A stretch of 18,563 nt of DNA from Pseudopedobacter sp038237895. Lineage in GTDB: Bacteria; Bacteroidota; Bacteroidia; Sphingobacteriales; Sphingobacteriaceae. Location: contig JBBRYE010000070.1 in NCBI GenBank assembly GCA_038237895.1, forward strand, positions 1 to 18,563, written 5' to 3'. This document shows, piece by piece, positions 1 to 8,191 of the stretch. Each line of letters begins with the position of its first letter. Position 1 is the first letter of the stretch. The notes under the pieces are model-generated. The model was not told the DNA's origin. It searched no databases and was given only the letters and a program-made list of their open reading frames with translations. Made by a program: the position numbers and the translations under genes.

Positions 1-190
1 CAACTACTTCACAACCGCCATAATAACGATTTCCCGGGTAACCCTCCGCGTATTTATTGGTTAGAACGGAACCCATTGCTTCCAAAACCTGGTGACTAAC
101 AAAGTTTTCTGAAGCAATTAATTCTATTCCGTTTTCTTGTCTTTCTTCTTCTTTATCTATGAGGTCGAAAATAACTTGATCTTTTTTCAT
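1..190 (-). CDS. glyA: Serine hydroxymethyltransferase, N-terminal part (runs off the window edge)
   Basis: Reverse-strand reading from ATG at 190 gives 63 residues starting MKKDQVIFDLIDKEEERQ, followed by the SHMT signature segments IELIASENFVS and LTNKYAEGYPGNRYYGGCE. These belong to the PLP enzyme that interconverts serine and glycine while charging tetrahydrofolate with a one-carbon unit in the cytoplasm. The NKYAEGYPGxRYYGG segment is near-invariant in the family and forms part of the active site. Only the N-terminus is present; the PLP-lysine region lies beyond position 1. The gene is divergent from the oxidoreductase at 316. I see no clear promoter for it in the 125-bp gap. The family call is very secure. 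Confidence 0.95.
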   Translation of the reverse strand, partial: MKKDQVIFDLIDKEEERQENGIELIASENFVSHQVLEAMGSVLTNKYAEGYPGNRYYGGCEVV

Positions 191-315
191 TTATTTTGGT
201 TATTGTTAATTTTATTACGTTTATTAGAGTCTTAAACCTGAATGTCTATATTTTATAGAATTAAATCAATGCTCTAAATTAAAAATTTTAAGCTAGTATT
301 TGAATAAAATTGTCT
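191..315. other. Divergent intergenic region between glyA and the Gfo/Idh/MocA gene
   Basis: These 125 bp of very AT-rich DNA must hold the start signals for two divergent genes. A short inverted repeat (TCTATA at 245-250, TATAGA at 254-259, 3-base spacer) is visible, and TATATTTT at 247-254 matches the Bacteroidota -7 element TAnnTTTG at 7 of 8 positions on the plus strand, but no TTG lies at the expected distance upstream. I therefore do not call a promoter. No RNA gene or ORF is evident. Confidence 0.5.
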
Positions 316-1338
316 ATGAATAAAATTAAGTTTGTTATTGTTGGTGTAGGTAATATTGGCTCAAAATACGTTTCTTTAATAGAAGAATTGTCTGACTCTG
401 AGATAATTGCGGTTGTTGATTCTAACTTTGGGAGACGAAAATTTGTAAATAAATTAGTTCCGTTTTTTACTTCTTTAGAAGATTTTTTTACAGCAAGAAT
501 ACAAGCTGATGTAATTTGTATTTGTACCCCTAATGGTTTACATCCTTCACAAACAATAGATTGCTTAAAAGCCGGTTATCATGTAATTTGTGAAAAACCA
601 GTTGCACTAAAAGCAGACGATGTTTTGAAGATGATGGATGCTGAAAAAATATCAGGTAAAAAAGTATTTGCTGTAATGCAAAACAGATATAGCCCTGTAG
701 CAATATGGCTTAAGAAATTAATGGCACTGGAATTAGTTGGTGAAATTAGACTATTGCAAATTAATTGCTTTTGGAATAGAAATAATAAGTATTACCAAGA
801 TTCCCCTTGGAGAGCAACCAAAAAATTGGGAGGCGGTCCTCTTTATTCTCAGTTTAGTCATTTTATTGATTTAATGATTTGGATTTGTGGTAATCCTAAA
901 AATATTAGAAGTGAATTTTTTACCTTAAACAAAGAAATACATACACAGTTTAAGGATAGTGGTATCATTAATTTTAATTTAGGCACTAATGGAAAGGGCG
1001 TTTTTAATTTTACCAATGCTGCTTATGAGACTAATATTGAAAGTAGTTTAACTATTATAGGATCTAAAGGGAATGTAAAAGTTGGAGGGCAATACATGGA
1101 AAAACTTGATTTTGTTAATTTAGACCAAGTTTTTGAAATCCCTGTTTTTGAAAACGTTACTAAAGCAAATAGCTATACATATTATCAAGGATCTGCAGAC
1201 AAACACGATGTTTTTCTTAAAAGAGTTATTCATTGTATAAAAAATAATCATGAACCAGAAATTGGTTTAACAGATGAGTTAAATGTTATACATTTTATTG
1301 AGCAGGCTGTTCTTTATGCTGAAGCCAAAAGTTATTAA
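316..1338 (+). CDS. Gfo/Idh/MocA-family NAD(P)-dependent sugar oxidoreductase, WlbA/WbpB-like
   Basis: This is a 340-residue dehydrogenase. The N-terminal Rossmann fold has the nucleotide-binding loop GVGNIG (residues 10-15), then TPNGLH (71-76) and the family's catalytic motif EKP (93-95, Lys94). The C-terminal substrate domain contains GGGPLYSQFSHFIDLM (172-187), whose His182 fits the second conserved catalytic residue. The TPNGLH and GGGxLYxQxSHxID pattern most resembles WlbA/WbpB enzymes, which oxidise C3 of UDP-N-acetylglucosaminuronic acid on the route to diacetamido-uronic acids of O-antigens; this substrate is inferred from memory of the family. A TTG at 310 is in frame, but ATG at 316 places MNKIKFVIVG exactly as Rossmann enzymes begin, so I chose it. 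The gene stands alone, apart from the polysaccharide genes to the right, and its last 44 bp overlap scpA on the other strand. Confidence 0.85.
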   Translation: MNKIKFVIVGVGNIGSKYVSLIEELSDSEIIAVVDSNFGRRKFVNKLVPFFTSLEDFFTARIQADVICICTPNGLHPSQTIDCLKAGYHVICEKPVALKADDVLKMMDAEKISGKKVFAVMQNRYSPVAIWLKKLMALELVGEIRLLQINCFWNRNNKYYQDSPWRATKKLGGGPLYSQFSHFIDLMIWICGNPKNIRSEFFTLNKEIHTQFKDSGIINFNLGTNGKGVFNFTNAAYETNIESSLTIIGSKGNVKVGGQYMEKLDFVNLDQVFEIPVFENVTKANSYTYYQGSADKHDVFLKRVIHCIKNNHEPEIGLTDELNVIHFIEQAVLYAEAKSY

Positions 1339-2056
1339 AACCTAAGCCAATTTGAATTTTTAGTAATTGCTCCTGTAGCATTTCTAACATTGCTAAAAAA
1401 TTATAAACAAATTGAATTTTATCTTTAGAAATTTTAAGCAAATCAGTAAAATCTAATTTTTTATTGATAGCCATTAAACCGGCAATCTGATTTTTCTGCT
1501 CATCAACACTGTAAAGATTTTGAATAACAGTATGCTTTACCTCATTACATTTTATTTCAAAATTTTTACAAACTTTTAAATAGATTTTTAAAAGTTTGTA
1601 AAGATCTAAAGATGCAAAATCTTCATATTTTGTTGATGAATTAGAAAGTAGTGCCTTTAAATCCTGATTTATATTTCCCCTCTTACTTTTAACAAAGCGA
1701 TTATCCTCTAAAGTTTTAAAATGCTCTACAACGTCTTTATACTTTTTATACTCTATTATTCTTTGTATCAAATCTTTTTGTAAATCTATTTCTTCGCCAC
1801 TTTCATTTAATTCAGGACGAGGTAAAAGCATTTTGGCTTTAATCCGCATTAAAGTTGCTGCCACATAAATAAATTCGCTAGCTAATTCAATATTTAAAGC
1901 GCTAAGCTTATGCAAATAGTCTAAAAAATCATTGGTAATTGTAGCTATCGGAATATTATAAATATCCAATTCATCTTTTTCAATAAAAAATAAAAGTAAA
2001 TCAAACGGACCTTCAAAAATTGGAAGTTTAATAGAAAATTGTTCCGATTGCTCCAT
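1295..2056 (-). CDS. scpA: Segregation and condensation protein A (kleisin)
   Basis: This 253-residue protein has the ScpA signature near its N-terminus: FEGPFDLLLFFIEKDELDIY at about residues 14-33, followed by ATITNDFLDYL and the helix containing AATLMRIKAKMLLPRP. ScpA is the kleisin that, with ScpB, bridges the SMC dimer to make the condensin complex that organises and segregates the chromosome. The length suits the family. The middle (about 115-200) is Lys/Leu-rich and less conserved; the C-terminal winged-helix region ends GLGFNNFWLQ. No scpB or smc lies in the window. It is the last gene of the minus-strand operon, 5 bp after the MFS gene. Its 3' end overlaps the convergent oxidoreductase gene by 44 bp, and its coding sequence holds a perfect 16-bp inverted repeat. 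Confidence 0.93.
   Translation of the reverse strand: MEQSEQFSIKLPIFEGPFDLLLFFIEKDELDIYNIPIATITNDFLDYLHKLSALNIELASEFIYVAATLMRIKAKMLLPRPELNESGEEIDLQKDLIQRIIEYKKYKDVVEHFKTLEDNRFVKSKRGNINQDLKALLSNSSTKYEDFASLDLYKLLKIYLKVCKNFEIKCNEVKHTVIQNLYSVDEQKNQIAGLMAINKKLDFTDLLKISKDKIQFVYNFLAMLEMLQEQLLKIQIGLGFNNFWLQHKEQPAQ
1565..1602. repeat. Perfect 16-bp inverted repeat inside scpA
   Basis: The arm TTTACAAACTTTTAAA (1565-1580) is followed by six bases TAGATT (1581-1586) and its exact reverse complement TTTAAAAGTTTGTAAA (1587-1602). RNA from either strand could fold into a 16-bp hairpin, though only two pairs are G-C. It lies within the scpA reading frame, in the Leu/Lys-rich stretch encoding LYKLLKIYLKVCK. 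No T-tract follows on either strand, so it does not look like an ordinary intrinsic terminator. Confidence 0.85.
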
Positions 2057-2061
2057 CGATT

Positions 2062-3330
2062 TTAGGATTTATTAATATCGTCTAAAGTAAGAGAAACTAG
2101 TTTTTTGGTTTTAAACCATGTAGTTGCAACAACTATTAAAGTCATAGACCCTCCAAAAATAACCGCTGGTACGGTGCGCATTAACTTAGCGGTTAATCCA
2201 GATTCGAACTGACCAATCTCGTTTGAAGAACCTATAAACATAGAATTTACTGCAGAGACGCGTCCTCGCATATCATCGGGCGTTAAAATTTGTAAAATAG
2301 TTGATCTTATTATAACACTTACACTATCAAAAGCTCCTTCTAAAAATAAAAAGAAAAGAGTTAAATAAAAATTAGTTGATAAGCCATAGCAAATAATTGA
2401 TATTCCAAAACCTGTTATTGCAAAAAGTAAATTTCGCCACGGTTTACCCATTGGCGAAAATCTTGTCATTAATAACATAGTGAATACTGCACCAACCGCT
2501 GGTGCCGCTCTTAAAAAACCAAATTCAGTTGCACCTACATGTAAAATTTCTGTAGCAATTACTGGTATTAATGCAACTGCTCCTCCAAAAAACACCGAAA
2601 ATAAATCAAGACTTAAAGCGCCTAAAAGCATTTTAGATTTAAATACAAATTTTAACCCTTCAGATAAGCTTTGTAAAATATTTGTAGTTTGTACATAGGT
2701 TGATGGCCTACTTTTAAAGAAGAAAGTTGAAATAAAAGAAATGGATAAACAAATTAAAATAAAAAAGAAAGTATGATTTATACCAGCAAAACCATATAAT
2801 AAACCGCCAATTGCAGGTCCACCAATTGATGCGATTTGCCATGCAGAACTATTCCAGGTTGATGAATTAGGATAATGTTCTCTAGGGATAATCATAGCCA
2901 TTAAAGAAAATGCTGTTGGGGCATAAAAACCTCTTGCTATTCCATTAATAAAAATCATCACGTAAATAAGAGAAATTAATAATGATTGGCCCAATCTTAA
3001 AGTTACAGATGGTAAAGTGATGATAAATAAAACTGCAGACGATAATAAAATTAAGCCGACAACCTTTTGTAATAAAGTTTTTTTGTTGGATTTATCTGCA
3101 ATATAACCTCCATACAAGGCAATTCCGATAGCAGGTACGGCTTCGGCTAAACCAATTAATCCTAAGGAAAGAGGGTCTTTTGTAATACTATAAATATACC
3201 AACCTATAACAACTCCTTGTACTTGGTAACCCATAGTTAAAAAAAACCGCATCAATAAATAAGATCTAAATTCTTTAAACCTTAACGCGATATATGGATC
3301 CTTTTTTTGACCTTCAGAGTTTAATTCCAA
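2062..3330 (-). CDS. MFS transporter, EntS/MFS_3-like exporter
   Basis: This 422-residue polytopic membrane protein has about twelve hydrophobic segments. The loop between helices 2 and 3 carries the major-facilitator motif GGYIADKSNKKT (residues 74-85), and RGRVSAVNSMFIGSSNEIG (355-373) is typical of the EntS-type MFS_3 branch, which exports siderophores and other small molecules through proton exchange. The substrate cannot be read from the sequence. The start is TTG at 3330: the first in-frame ATG is codon 27 and would remove the ALRFKEFRSYLL segment that precedes helix 1 in this family. It sits 7 bp after the M28 peptidase gene and 5 bp before scpA. Alternative: a multidrug efflux pump. 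Confidence 0.85.
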   Translation of the reverse strand: MELNSEGQKKDPYIALRFKEFRSYLLMRFFLTMGYQVQGVVIGWYIYSITKDPLSLGLIGLAEAVPAIGIALYGGYIADKSNKKTLLQKVVGLILLSSAVLFIITLPSVTLRLGQSLLISLIYVMIFINGIARGFYAPTAFSLMAMIIPREHYPNSSTWNSSAWQIASIGGPAIGGLLYGFAGINHTFFFILICLSISFISTFFFKSRPSTYVQTTNILQSLSEGLKFVFKSKMLLGALSLDLFSVFFGGAVALIPVIATEILHVGATEFGFLRAAPAVGAVFTMLLMTRFSPMGKPWRNLLFAITGFGISIICYGLSTNFYLTLFFLFLEGAFDSVSVIIRSTILQILTPDDMRGRVSAVNSMFIGSSNEIGQFESGLTAKLMRTVPAVIFGGSMTLIVVATTWFKTKKLVSLTLDDINKS

Positions 3331-3337
3331 TTTATTA

Positions 3338-4729
3338 CTAATGAGAAATACCGTAATTATCTATTAAATACACCAAAGAAGCCATTGATGCAGCACCTAA
3401 CTCTAACTCTCTCTTATTTACATTTTCAAAAACATCATTTGGTGTATGATGGATGTCGAAATATCTTTGAGAATCTGCTTTAAATCCAATTAAAACAGCA
3501 TTTTTAAATGTGGAGAGTGGTTCAATATCGCTTCCACTACCTCCATTTGTTAAACGTTCACTAAAATAGGGTACAAATAATTCTTTCCAGTCGGTATTAA
3601 TTTTTATCATACCATCTTTAGACACATCTTGAAATGTAAAACCCCTTGGGGTAAAACCGCCACCATCAGATTCTATTGCTGCAATATGATTTTCTTTATT
3701 TATCAATGCTAATTCAGCGTATTTATCACCCCCTCTTCCTCCATTTTCCTCGTTCATAAACATAACAGCCCTAATAGAATGTTTTGGTTTTATTCCTAAT
3801 GATTTGTAGATTCTTAAAACCTCTAAACCTTGTACAACTCCGGTTCCATCATCATGTGCTCCTTCTGCCAAATCCCAAGAATCCAAGTGCCCTCCAACTG
3901 TTATAAATTCGTTCGGCTTTTCATTTCCTGTTATCTCACCAACTACATTATAAGATTTTACATCTGGTAGTAATTGGCAATTCTGTTTAAAATAAAACTC
4001 AATTTGTGGGAGTTTTTTTAACCTTAATAAATTACTTAATTGATTTGCGGCTTTAGTAGAAATTGCCGCAGCAGGAATTTTTTTAGAACCTTCTGGGAAA
4101 ACTGTAGTCCCAGTATGTGGATAATCATCTAATGTACTTGAAAGTGACCTTACAATTACTCCCACAGCACCATATTTTGCTGCTTCCGCTGGGCCAGCAA
4201 ATCTTTGGTCACCAGCAGTCCCATAAGCTTTTCCTGTTTCAATAAATTTTTGATCAAAAGGGCGGTTAAAAAAAATAATCTTACCTTTTATTTGGCTTTC
4301 GCCGATAGTTGCTAACTCTGCCAAACTTTTAACTTCAAGTATTTTAGCTTTAATTCCATTTGCAGGAGTACCTGGAGACATTCCAAGCGCACAAATTGGA
4401 ACATTGATTTCTGTTTTTCCGTTAATTATTTTACCAATTTCTTTTTGTCCTCGCACCCAGTGAGGCACCATACATTCTTGTAAAAAAACCTTATCAAAAC
4501 CATAAGAATCCATCAATTTTTTACCCCAATCCACAGCTTTTTGAGCATTTGCAGAACCGCTTAATCTTGGGCCTATTTGTTTACATAAGTATTTAAGATT
4601 TTCATAACATTGACCTTTAACTAAAGCTTCATCATAAATTTTTCTTAGCATTAAAGAATCTTGAGCCTTTGAGGCTTGAAAAAATAAAATCAATGTTATT
4701 GTAAAAAATAAAGTTTTAAAAAATTTCAT
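3338..4729 (-). CDS. Secreted M28-family zinc peptidase with PA domain (carboxypeptidase Q-like)
   Basis: This 463-residue exported peptidase begins with a signal peptide (MKFFKTLFFTITLILFFQASKA, likely cut before Gln23), so it acts in the periplasm or outside the cell. A protease-associated (PA) insert spans roughly residues 120-245. The catalytic M28 domain follows with all expected di-zinc residues: His281 in GGHLDSW, Asp293 in GAHDDG, general base Glu327 and ligand Glu328 in MNEENG, Asp355 in ESDGGG, and His428 in HHTPND. The family removes single amino acids from peptides or splits dipeptides. The layout most resembles PGCP/carboxypeptidase Q. It follows recG by 45 bp and precedes the MFS gene by 7 bp; a candidate promoter lies just upstream. 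The class is secure; the exact specificity is not. Confidence 0.92.
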   Translation of the reverse strand: MKFFKTLFFTITLILFFQASKAQDSLMLRKIYDEALVKGQCYENLKYLCKQIGPRLSGSANAQKAVDWGKKLMDSYGFDKVFLQECMVPHWVRGQKEIGKIINGKTEINVPICALGMSPGTPANGIKAKILEVKSLAELATIGESQIKGKIIFFNRPFDQKFIETGKAYGTAGDQRFAGPAEAAKYGAVGVIVRSLSSTLDDYPHTGTTVFPEGSKKIPAAAISTKAANQLSNLLRLKKLPQIEFYFKQNCQLLPDVKSYNVVGEITGNEKPNEFITVGGHLDSWDLAEGAHDDGTGVVQGLEVLRIYKSLGIKPKHSIRAVMFMNEENGGRGGDKYAELALINKENHIAAIESDGGGFTPRGFTFQDVSKDGMIKINTDWKELFVPYFSERLTNGGSGSDIEPLSTFKNAVLIGFKADSQRYFDIHHTPNDVFENVNKRELELGAASMASLVYLIDNYGISH

Positions 4730-4750
4730 GATGTAAAGATTTTGAGATTG

Positions 4751-4778
4751 TAAATGTATAGAATTATTAAAATATCAA
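4751..4778 (-). promoter_or_regulatory. Candidate promoter for the M28 peptidase gene
   Basis: On the minus strand TTG (plus 4776-4778) is followed 17 bases later by TACATTTA (plus 4751-4758), which matches the Bacteroidota -7 element TAnnTTTG at 7 of 8 positions. The spacing is in the accepted 17-23 range, and the site lies about 22 bp before the ATG at 4729. The -33 part overlaps the recG stop codon. This could give M28-MFS-scpA their own transcript. The motif is short and the region AT-rich, so a chance match is possible. Confidence 0.35.
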
Positions 4779-6880
4779 GATATTTTATTTAACATGATTC
4801 CTGTTACTTGGTTTTGATGGGCTTCTTTCAAAATCTGATGGTCTTTCATCTCCAAATTTGGATCTTTTTCAAAGATTTCTAAAACACTTATTCTAGCTTC
4901 TTGTAAAATAGCTTGGTCAGTTGTTAAATCTGCAAGTTTTAAATCCATTATTCCGCTTTGCTGCTTGCCTTCAATATTACCTGGTCCACGTAGTTGTAAA
5001 TCTATTTCTGCAATTTCAAAACCATCATTACTTCTTACCATCGTTTCTAATCTTACACGACCATCTTTGCTCAACTTATCCCCAGACATTAAAATACAGT
5101 AAGATTGTTCCGCACCTCTTCCCACTCGTCCGCGTAATTGATGGAGTTGAGATAATCCAAATCGTTCAGAATTTTCAATAATCATCACAGAAGCATTGGG
5201 CACATTTACTCCAACTTCAATAACTGTAGTTGCAATCATTATTTGCGTCTCTCCTTTAACAAAACGCTGCATTTCAAACTCCTTTTCTGCAGCCTTTAAC
5301 TGTCCGTGTACAATGCTAATTCTATATTCTGGCAATGGAAACTCTCTACTCATTGTATCCACACCATCCATTAAGTTTTTTAAATCAAGCTTAGCACTTT
5401 CTTGTATTAAAGGATAAACTATATAAACCTGTCTTCCTTTAGCTATTTCTTGTTTCATGAAACCAAACATTCTCAACCTTTGGTTTTCAAAAAGATGTTT
5501 TGTTTCAATTGGTTTTCTACCTGCAGGTAATTCATCAATAACAGAAACATCTAAATCTCCGTAAAGTGTCATTGCTAATGTTCGTGGAATAGGAGTAGCA
5601 GTCATTACCAAGATATGTGGCGGAATATTATTCTTTTTCCAAAGTTTCGCCCTTTGCTCCACACCAAATCTATGTTGCTCATCAATAACAGCAAAACCTA
5701 AATTTTTAAATTTTACAGGGTCTTCAATTAAGGCGTGAGTGCCAATCAGAATTGAAAGCGTACCAGATTCTAAATTTTCTGCAATTATCCTTCTTTCTTT
5801 TTTCTTAGTAGAGCCAGTTAACAAAGCAATAGAAACAAAATCATCCTTTAATAAAGATTTTAAAGAATGATAATGCTGGGTTGCCAGAATTTCTGTGGGA
5901 GCCATTAAACATGTTTGATATCCGTTATCAATGGCTAATAACATGGTCATTAATGCAACTATAGTTTTTCCAGATCCAACATCTCCTTGTACCAATCTAT
6001 TCATTTGAATACCTTTTTGAGTATCCAATCTAATTTCTTTAATTACTCTTTTTTGCGCATTTGTTAAAGCAAATGGCAATAAATTAGCAAAAAAATAATT
6101 GAATTTATCTCCAACATTATTAAAGATATTTCCTTTAAATTTTTGAGTTCGCAGCATTTTTGCTTTTAACATTCTAAATTGAATATTAAATAATTCCTCA
6201 AACTTTAAAGTGGCATGTGCTTTTTTTAAACTATTGTTATCTGTTGGAAAATGAATATATTGAATTGCCTGTTTCTTATTAAAAAGTTTATATTTCTCAA
6301 TTAAATATGGAGGTAAATTGTCTTGTAATTGATGAATACAAATATCAAGCAAGCTAGATATTGTTTTTTGAAGCCCTTTACTGTCTAAACTGTATTGTTT
6401 AAGCTTTTCTGTAGAAGAATATATGGGTTGTAATGTTAAATTTCCTTTGTTTAAAGTATTTTTATTATAAATCTCAAGTTCTGGATGAGCCATTTGAGCT
6501 TTTCCATTAAAGAAAATAGCTTTTCCAAATATGATGTAAACCTGATTTACTTTAAGGTTTTTTTGAGTCCAGTTTATTCCTTGAAACCATACTAATTCTA
6601 TTTCTCCTGTATCATCAAAAGCTTGAGCTATTAACCTTTTGGCTCTCTTCTCACCAATTATTTCAAAGGATTTTAACCTAATTAATATTTGAATAAAAGG
6701 TAAATCTAAATTGACCTCATTAATTTTATAAAATTTTGTTCTATCTATATACCTAAATGGATAATGATTTAACAAATCAGCATAATTGTATATGCCTAAT
6801 TCTTTTTTAAGTATTTCTGCTCTTTGAGGTCCAATTCCCTTTAAATACTCGATGGAACTTGTAAGTATTTGATCATTCAA
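4775..6880 (-). CDS. recG: ATP-dependent DNA helicase RecG
   Basis: This is a full-length 701-residue RecG, the superfamily-2 helicase that reverses stalled replication forks and migrates Holliday junctions. The N-terminal wedge domain begins IEYLKGIGPQRAEILKKELG and continues with LLNHYPFRYIDRT and an OB-fold. Helicase motifs follow in order: Walker A GDVGSGKT (299-306), APTEILA (327-333), DEQH box with DEQHRFG (400-406), TATPIPRTLAMT (427-438), and the C-terminal ATTVIEVGVNVPNA and QLRGRVGRG segments of motifs V and VI. The predicted start is TTG at 6880; homologues begin just before the EYLKGIGP segment, which supports it. The first 8 bp overlap the end of the EamA gene, implying translational coupling. 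Confidence 0.96.
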   Translation of the reverse strand: MNDQILTSSIEYLKGIGPQRAEILKKELGIYNYADLLNHYPFRYIDRTKFYKINEVNLDLPFIQILIRLKSFEIIGEKRAKRLIAQAFDDTGEIELVWFQGINWTQKNLKVNQVYIIFGKAIFFNGKAQMAHPELEIYNKNTLNKGNLTLQPIYSSTEKLKQYSLDSKGLQKTISSLLDICIHQLQDNLPPYLIEKYKLFNKKQAIQYIHFPTDNNSLKKAHATLKFEELFNIQFRMLKAKMLRTQKFKGNIFNNVGDKFNYFFANLLPFALTNAQKRVIKEIRLDTQKGIQMNRLVQGDVGSGKTIVALMTMLLAIDNGYQTCLMAPTEILATQHYHSLKSLLKDDFVSIALLTGSTKKKERRIIAENLESGTLSILIGTHALIEDPVKFKNLGFAVIDEQHRFGVEQRAKLWKKNNIPPHILVMTATPIPRTLAMTLYGDLDVSVIDELPAGRKPIETKHLFENQRLRMFGFMKQEIAKGRQVYIVYPLIQESAKLDLKNLMDGVDTMSREFPLPEYRISIVHGQLKAAEKEFEMQRFVKGETQIMIATTVIEVGVNVPNASVMIIENSERFGLSQLHQLRGRVGRGAEQSYCILMSGDKLSKDGRVRLETMVRSNDGFEIAEIDLQLRGPGNIEGKQQSGIMDLKLADLTTDQAILQEARISVLEIFEKDPNLEMKDHQILKEAHQNQVTGIMLNKIS

Positions 6881-7808
6881 GGGCAGCAGTTTTTTTATTT
6901 AAATTATGATTTTTGATTTTGTTTAATCCTTGCAAAAGAATTTTATAGTTAAATATCAGTATGGCTAAAATTAAAAGTAAATATGCAAATACCTGATTTA
7001 GTTTTACAGTTTCATCAAAATAAAAAATAGCTATACTAAAAGAAACAACGGGGTTTATGTATATTAAAATACCAACAGTAGATGATGGTAAACTTTCTAG
7101 TGCAAATAAGCTGAGTAATAATGGTAAAATAGTAAATACAGTTGCAATTATAATGATACTAAACCAAAATATTTGATCTACTGGGAATGGTTGTGGGAAT
7201 AATATTAGAAGCGGTATAATAATAATTAAGGCTATGATTAGCTGAAAAAACAGCATATTAATTTTATTTATTCCTTGTATCTTTCTTTGGATAATTAAAA
7301 AGAAAGCATAAAAAAATGCTGTAAAAACAGCCCATAAAGTATCTTTAACAGAGCCAGTAGAAAGTAATACAATAGAAATTAAGGCAATTCCTATTGCAAT
7401 AAATTTTAAAGAAGTTAAATTTTCTTTTAAAATAAAGTATCCTCCCAATGCAGTAATTAATGGACAAACCATGTAAGCGAAAGCGGCAGATTTAACATTT
7501 ATATTATTGACAACATAGATAAATGCAAACCAATTTAACGTGATAAATATTCCTGAAAGTACTATCAACATTAAAGTGTATCTAAAATTTTTGGGAGTTA
7601 ATTTTTTAATCTCAAGAATATCGTTAGTTAAATTTTTGCGATTTATTGCAAATGTATAAATCAAACAAATCACGAAACAAGTAATAATTCTATAATACAA
7701 AATTTGATTAGCATTATGAGATTTGATTAATCTTAAAGGTATAGACATAAATGCCCATATTACATTTGCAGATAATGCCGATATTAAACCTAAAGCTTTT
7801 TTACTCAT
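6873..7808 (-). CDS. EamA/DMT-superfamily transporter (RarD-like)
   Basis: This 311-residue inner-membrane protein has about ten hydrophobic helices arranged as two EamA repeats (roughly residues 7-147 and 155-291). The first repeat contains NVIWAF (15-20) and ends with a PLITALGGYFILKE segment typical of the drug/metabolite transporter superfamily; the second has the matching INPVVSFSIAIFYFDE. RarD-type and related members export amino acids or other metabolites; the substrate here is unknown. A short basic tail follows the last helix. ATG at 7808 overlaps the ridA stop by one base (TAATG), and its 3' end overlaps recG by 8 bp. Confidence 0.85.
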   Translation of the reverse strand: MSKKALGLISALSANVIWAFMSIPLRLIKSHNANQILYYRIITCFVICLIYTFAINRKNLTNDILEIKKLTPKNFRYTLMLIVLSGIFITLNWFAFIYVVNNINVKSAAFAYMVCPLITALGGYFILKENLTSLKFIAIGIALISIVLLSTGSVKDTLWAVFTAFFYAFFLIIQRKIQGINKINMLFFQLIIALIIIIPLLILFPQPFPVDQIFWFSIIIIATVFTILPLLLSLFALESLPSSTVGILIYINPVVSFSIAIFYFDETVKLNQVFAYLLLILAILIFNYKILLQGLNKIKNHNLNKKTAALE

Positions 7809-8188
7809 TAGAACTTTACAGCAATTGCCGAAATTTCGACATTAACATTTTTAGGTAGTGTTTTTACTGCTAATGTTTCTCTAGCTGGAAATTCATTCTC
7901 AAAATATTGCCCGTATATTATATTTACACTGGCAAAAAAATCCATATCGCTTAAAAATATAGAAGTTTTAACGATGTTATTAAATGAAAAACCAGCTGCT
8001 TCCAAAACAGCATTTAGATTTTTCATTACCTGATGTGTTTCATCTTCTATTGATTTATCAATTATTTTTCCAGAAATGGGATCAATAGCAATCTGACCAG
8101 ATACGTATAATGTATCTTTAACTAAAACTGCTTGGCTATATGGCCCAATTGGTGCAGGAGCATTATTCGTTTTTATAATTCTTTTCAC
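7808..8188 (-). CDS. ridA: Reactive intermediate (enamine/imine) deaminase RidA
   Basis: This 126-residue protein is the typical length for the RidA/YjgF/UK114 family. RidA hydrolyses reactive 2-aminoacrylate-type enamines and imines made by PLP enzymes, protecting other PLP enzymes in the cytoplasm. Visible signatures are PAPIGPYSQAV (11-21, with conserved Tyr17), YVSGQIAIDP, and FPARET with the substrate-binding Arg103, then NVEISAIA with conserved Glu118. The Cys found after the Arg in many enterobacterial members is Thr105 here, which is common outside that group. The start is GTG at 8188, giving exactly the expected N-terminus; no ATG serves. It is 3 bp downstream of the small membrane-protein gene and shares one base with the EamA gene. 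Confidence 0.95.
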   Translation of the reverse strand: MKRIIKTNNAPAPIGPYSQAVLVKDTLYVSGQIAIDPISGKIIDKSIEDETHQVMKNLNAVLEAAGFSFNNIVKTSIFLSDMDFFASVNIIYGQYFENEFPARETLAVKTLPKNVNVEISAIAVKF

Positions 8189-8191
8189 AAT

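Noticed and set aside
310..315. In-frame TTG start six bases upstream of the oxidoreductase ATG
   Set aside because: ATG at 316 gives the standard Rossmann-fold start MNKIKFVIVG; the TTG would add two residues with no support.
2480..2698. 72-codon plus-strand ORF
   Set aside because: It lies wholly inside the MFS gene on the other strand and its translation has no recognisable features.
4769..4786. AT-only hairpin AAAATATC-AA-GATATTTT at the recG stop as a terminator
   Set aside because: It has 8-bp arms with a single G-C pair each, a two-base loop and no T-tract; it is too weak to call.
4921..5417. Two plus-strand ORFs of 86 and 73 codons
   Set aside because: Both are antisense to conserved helicase motifs of recG and are shadows of that gene.
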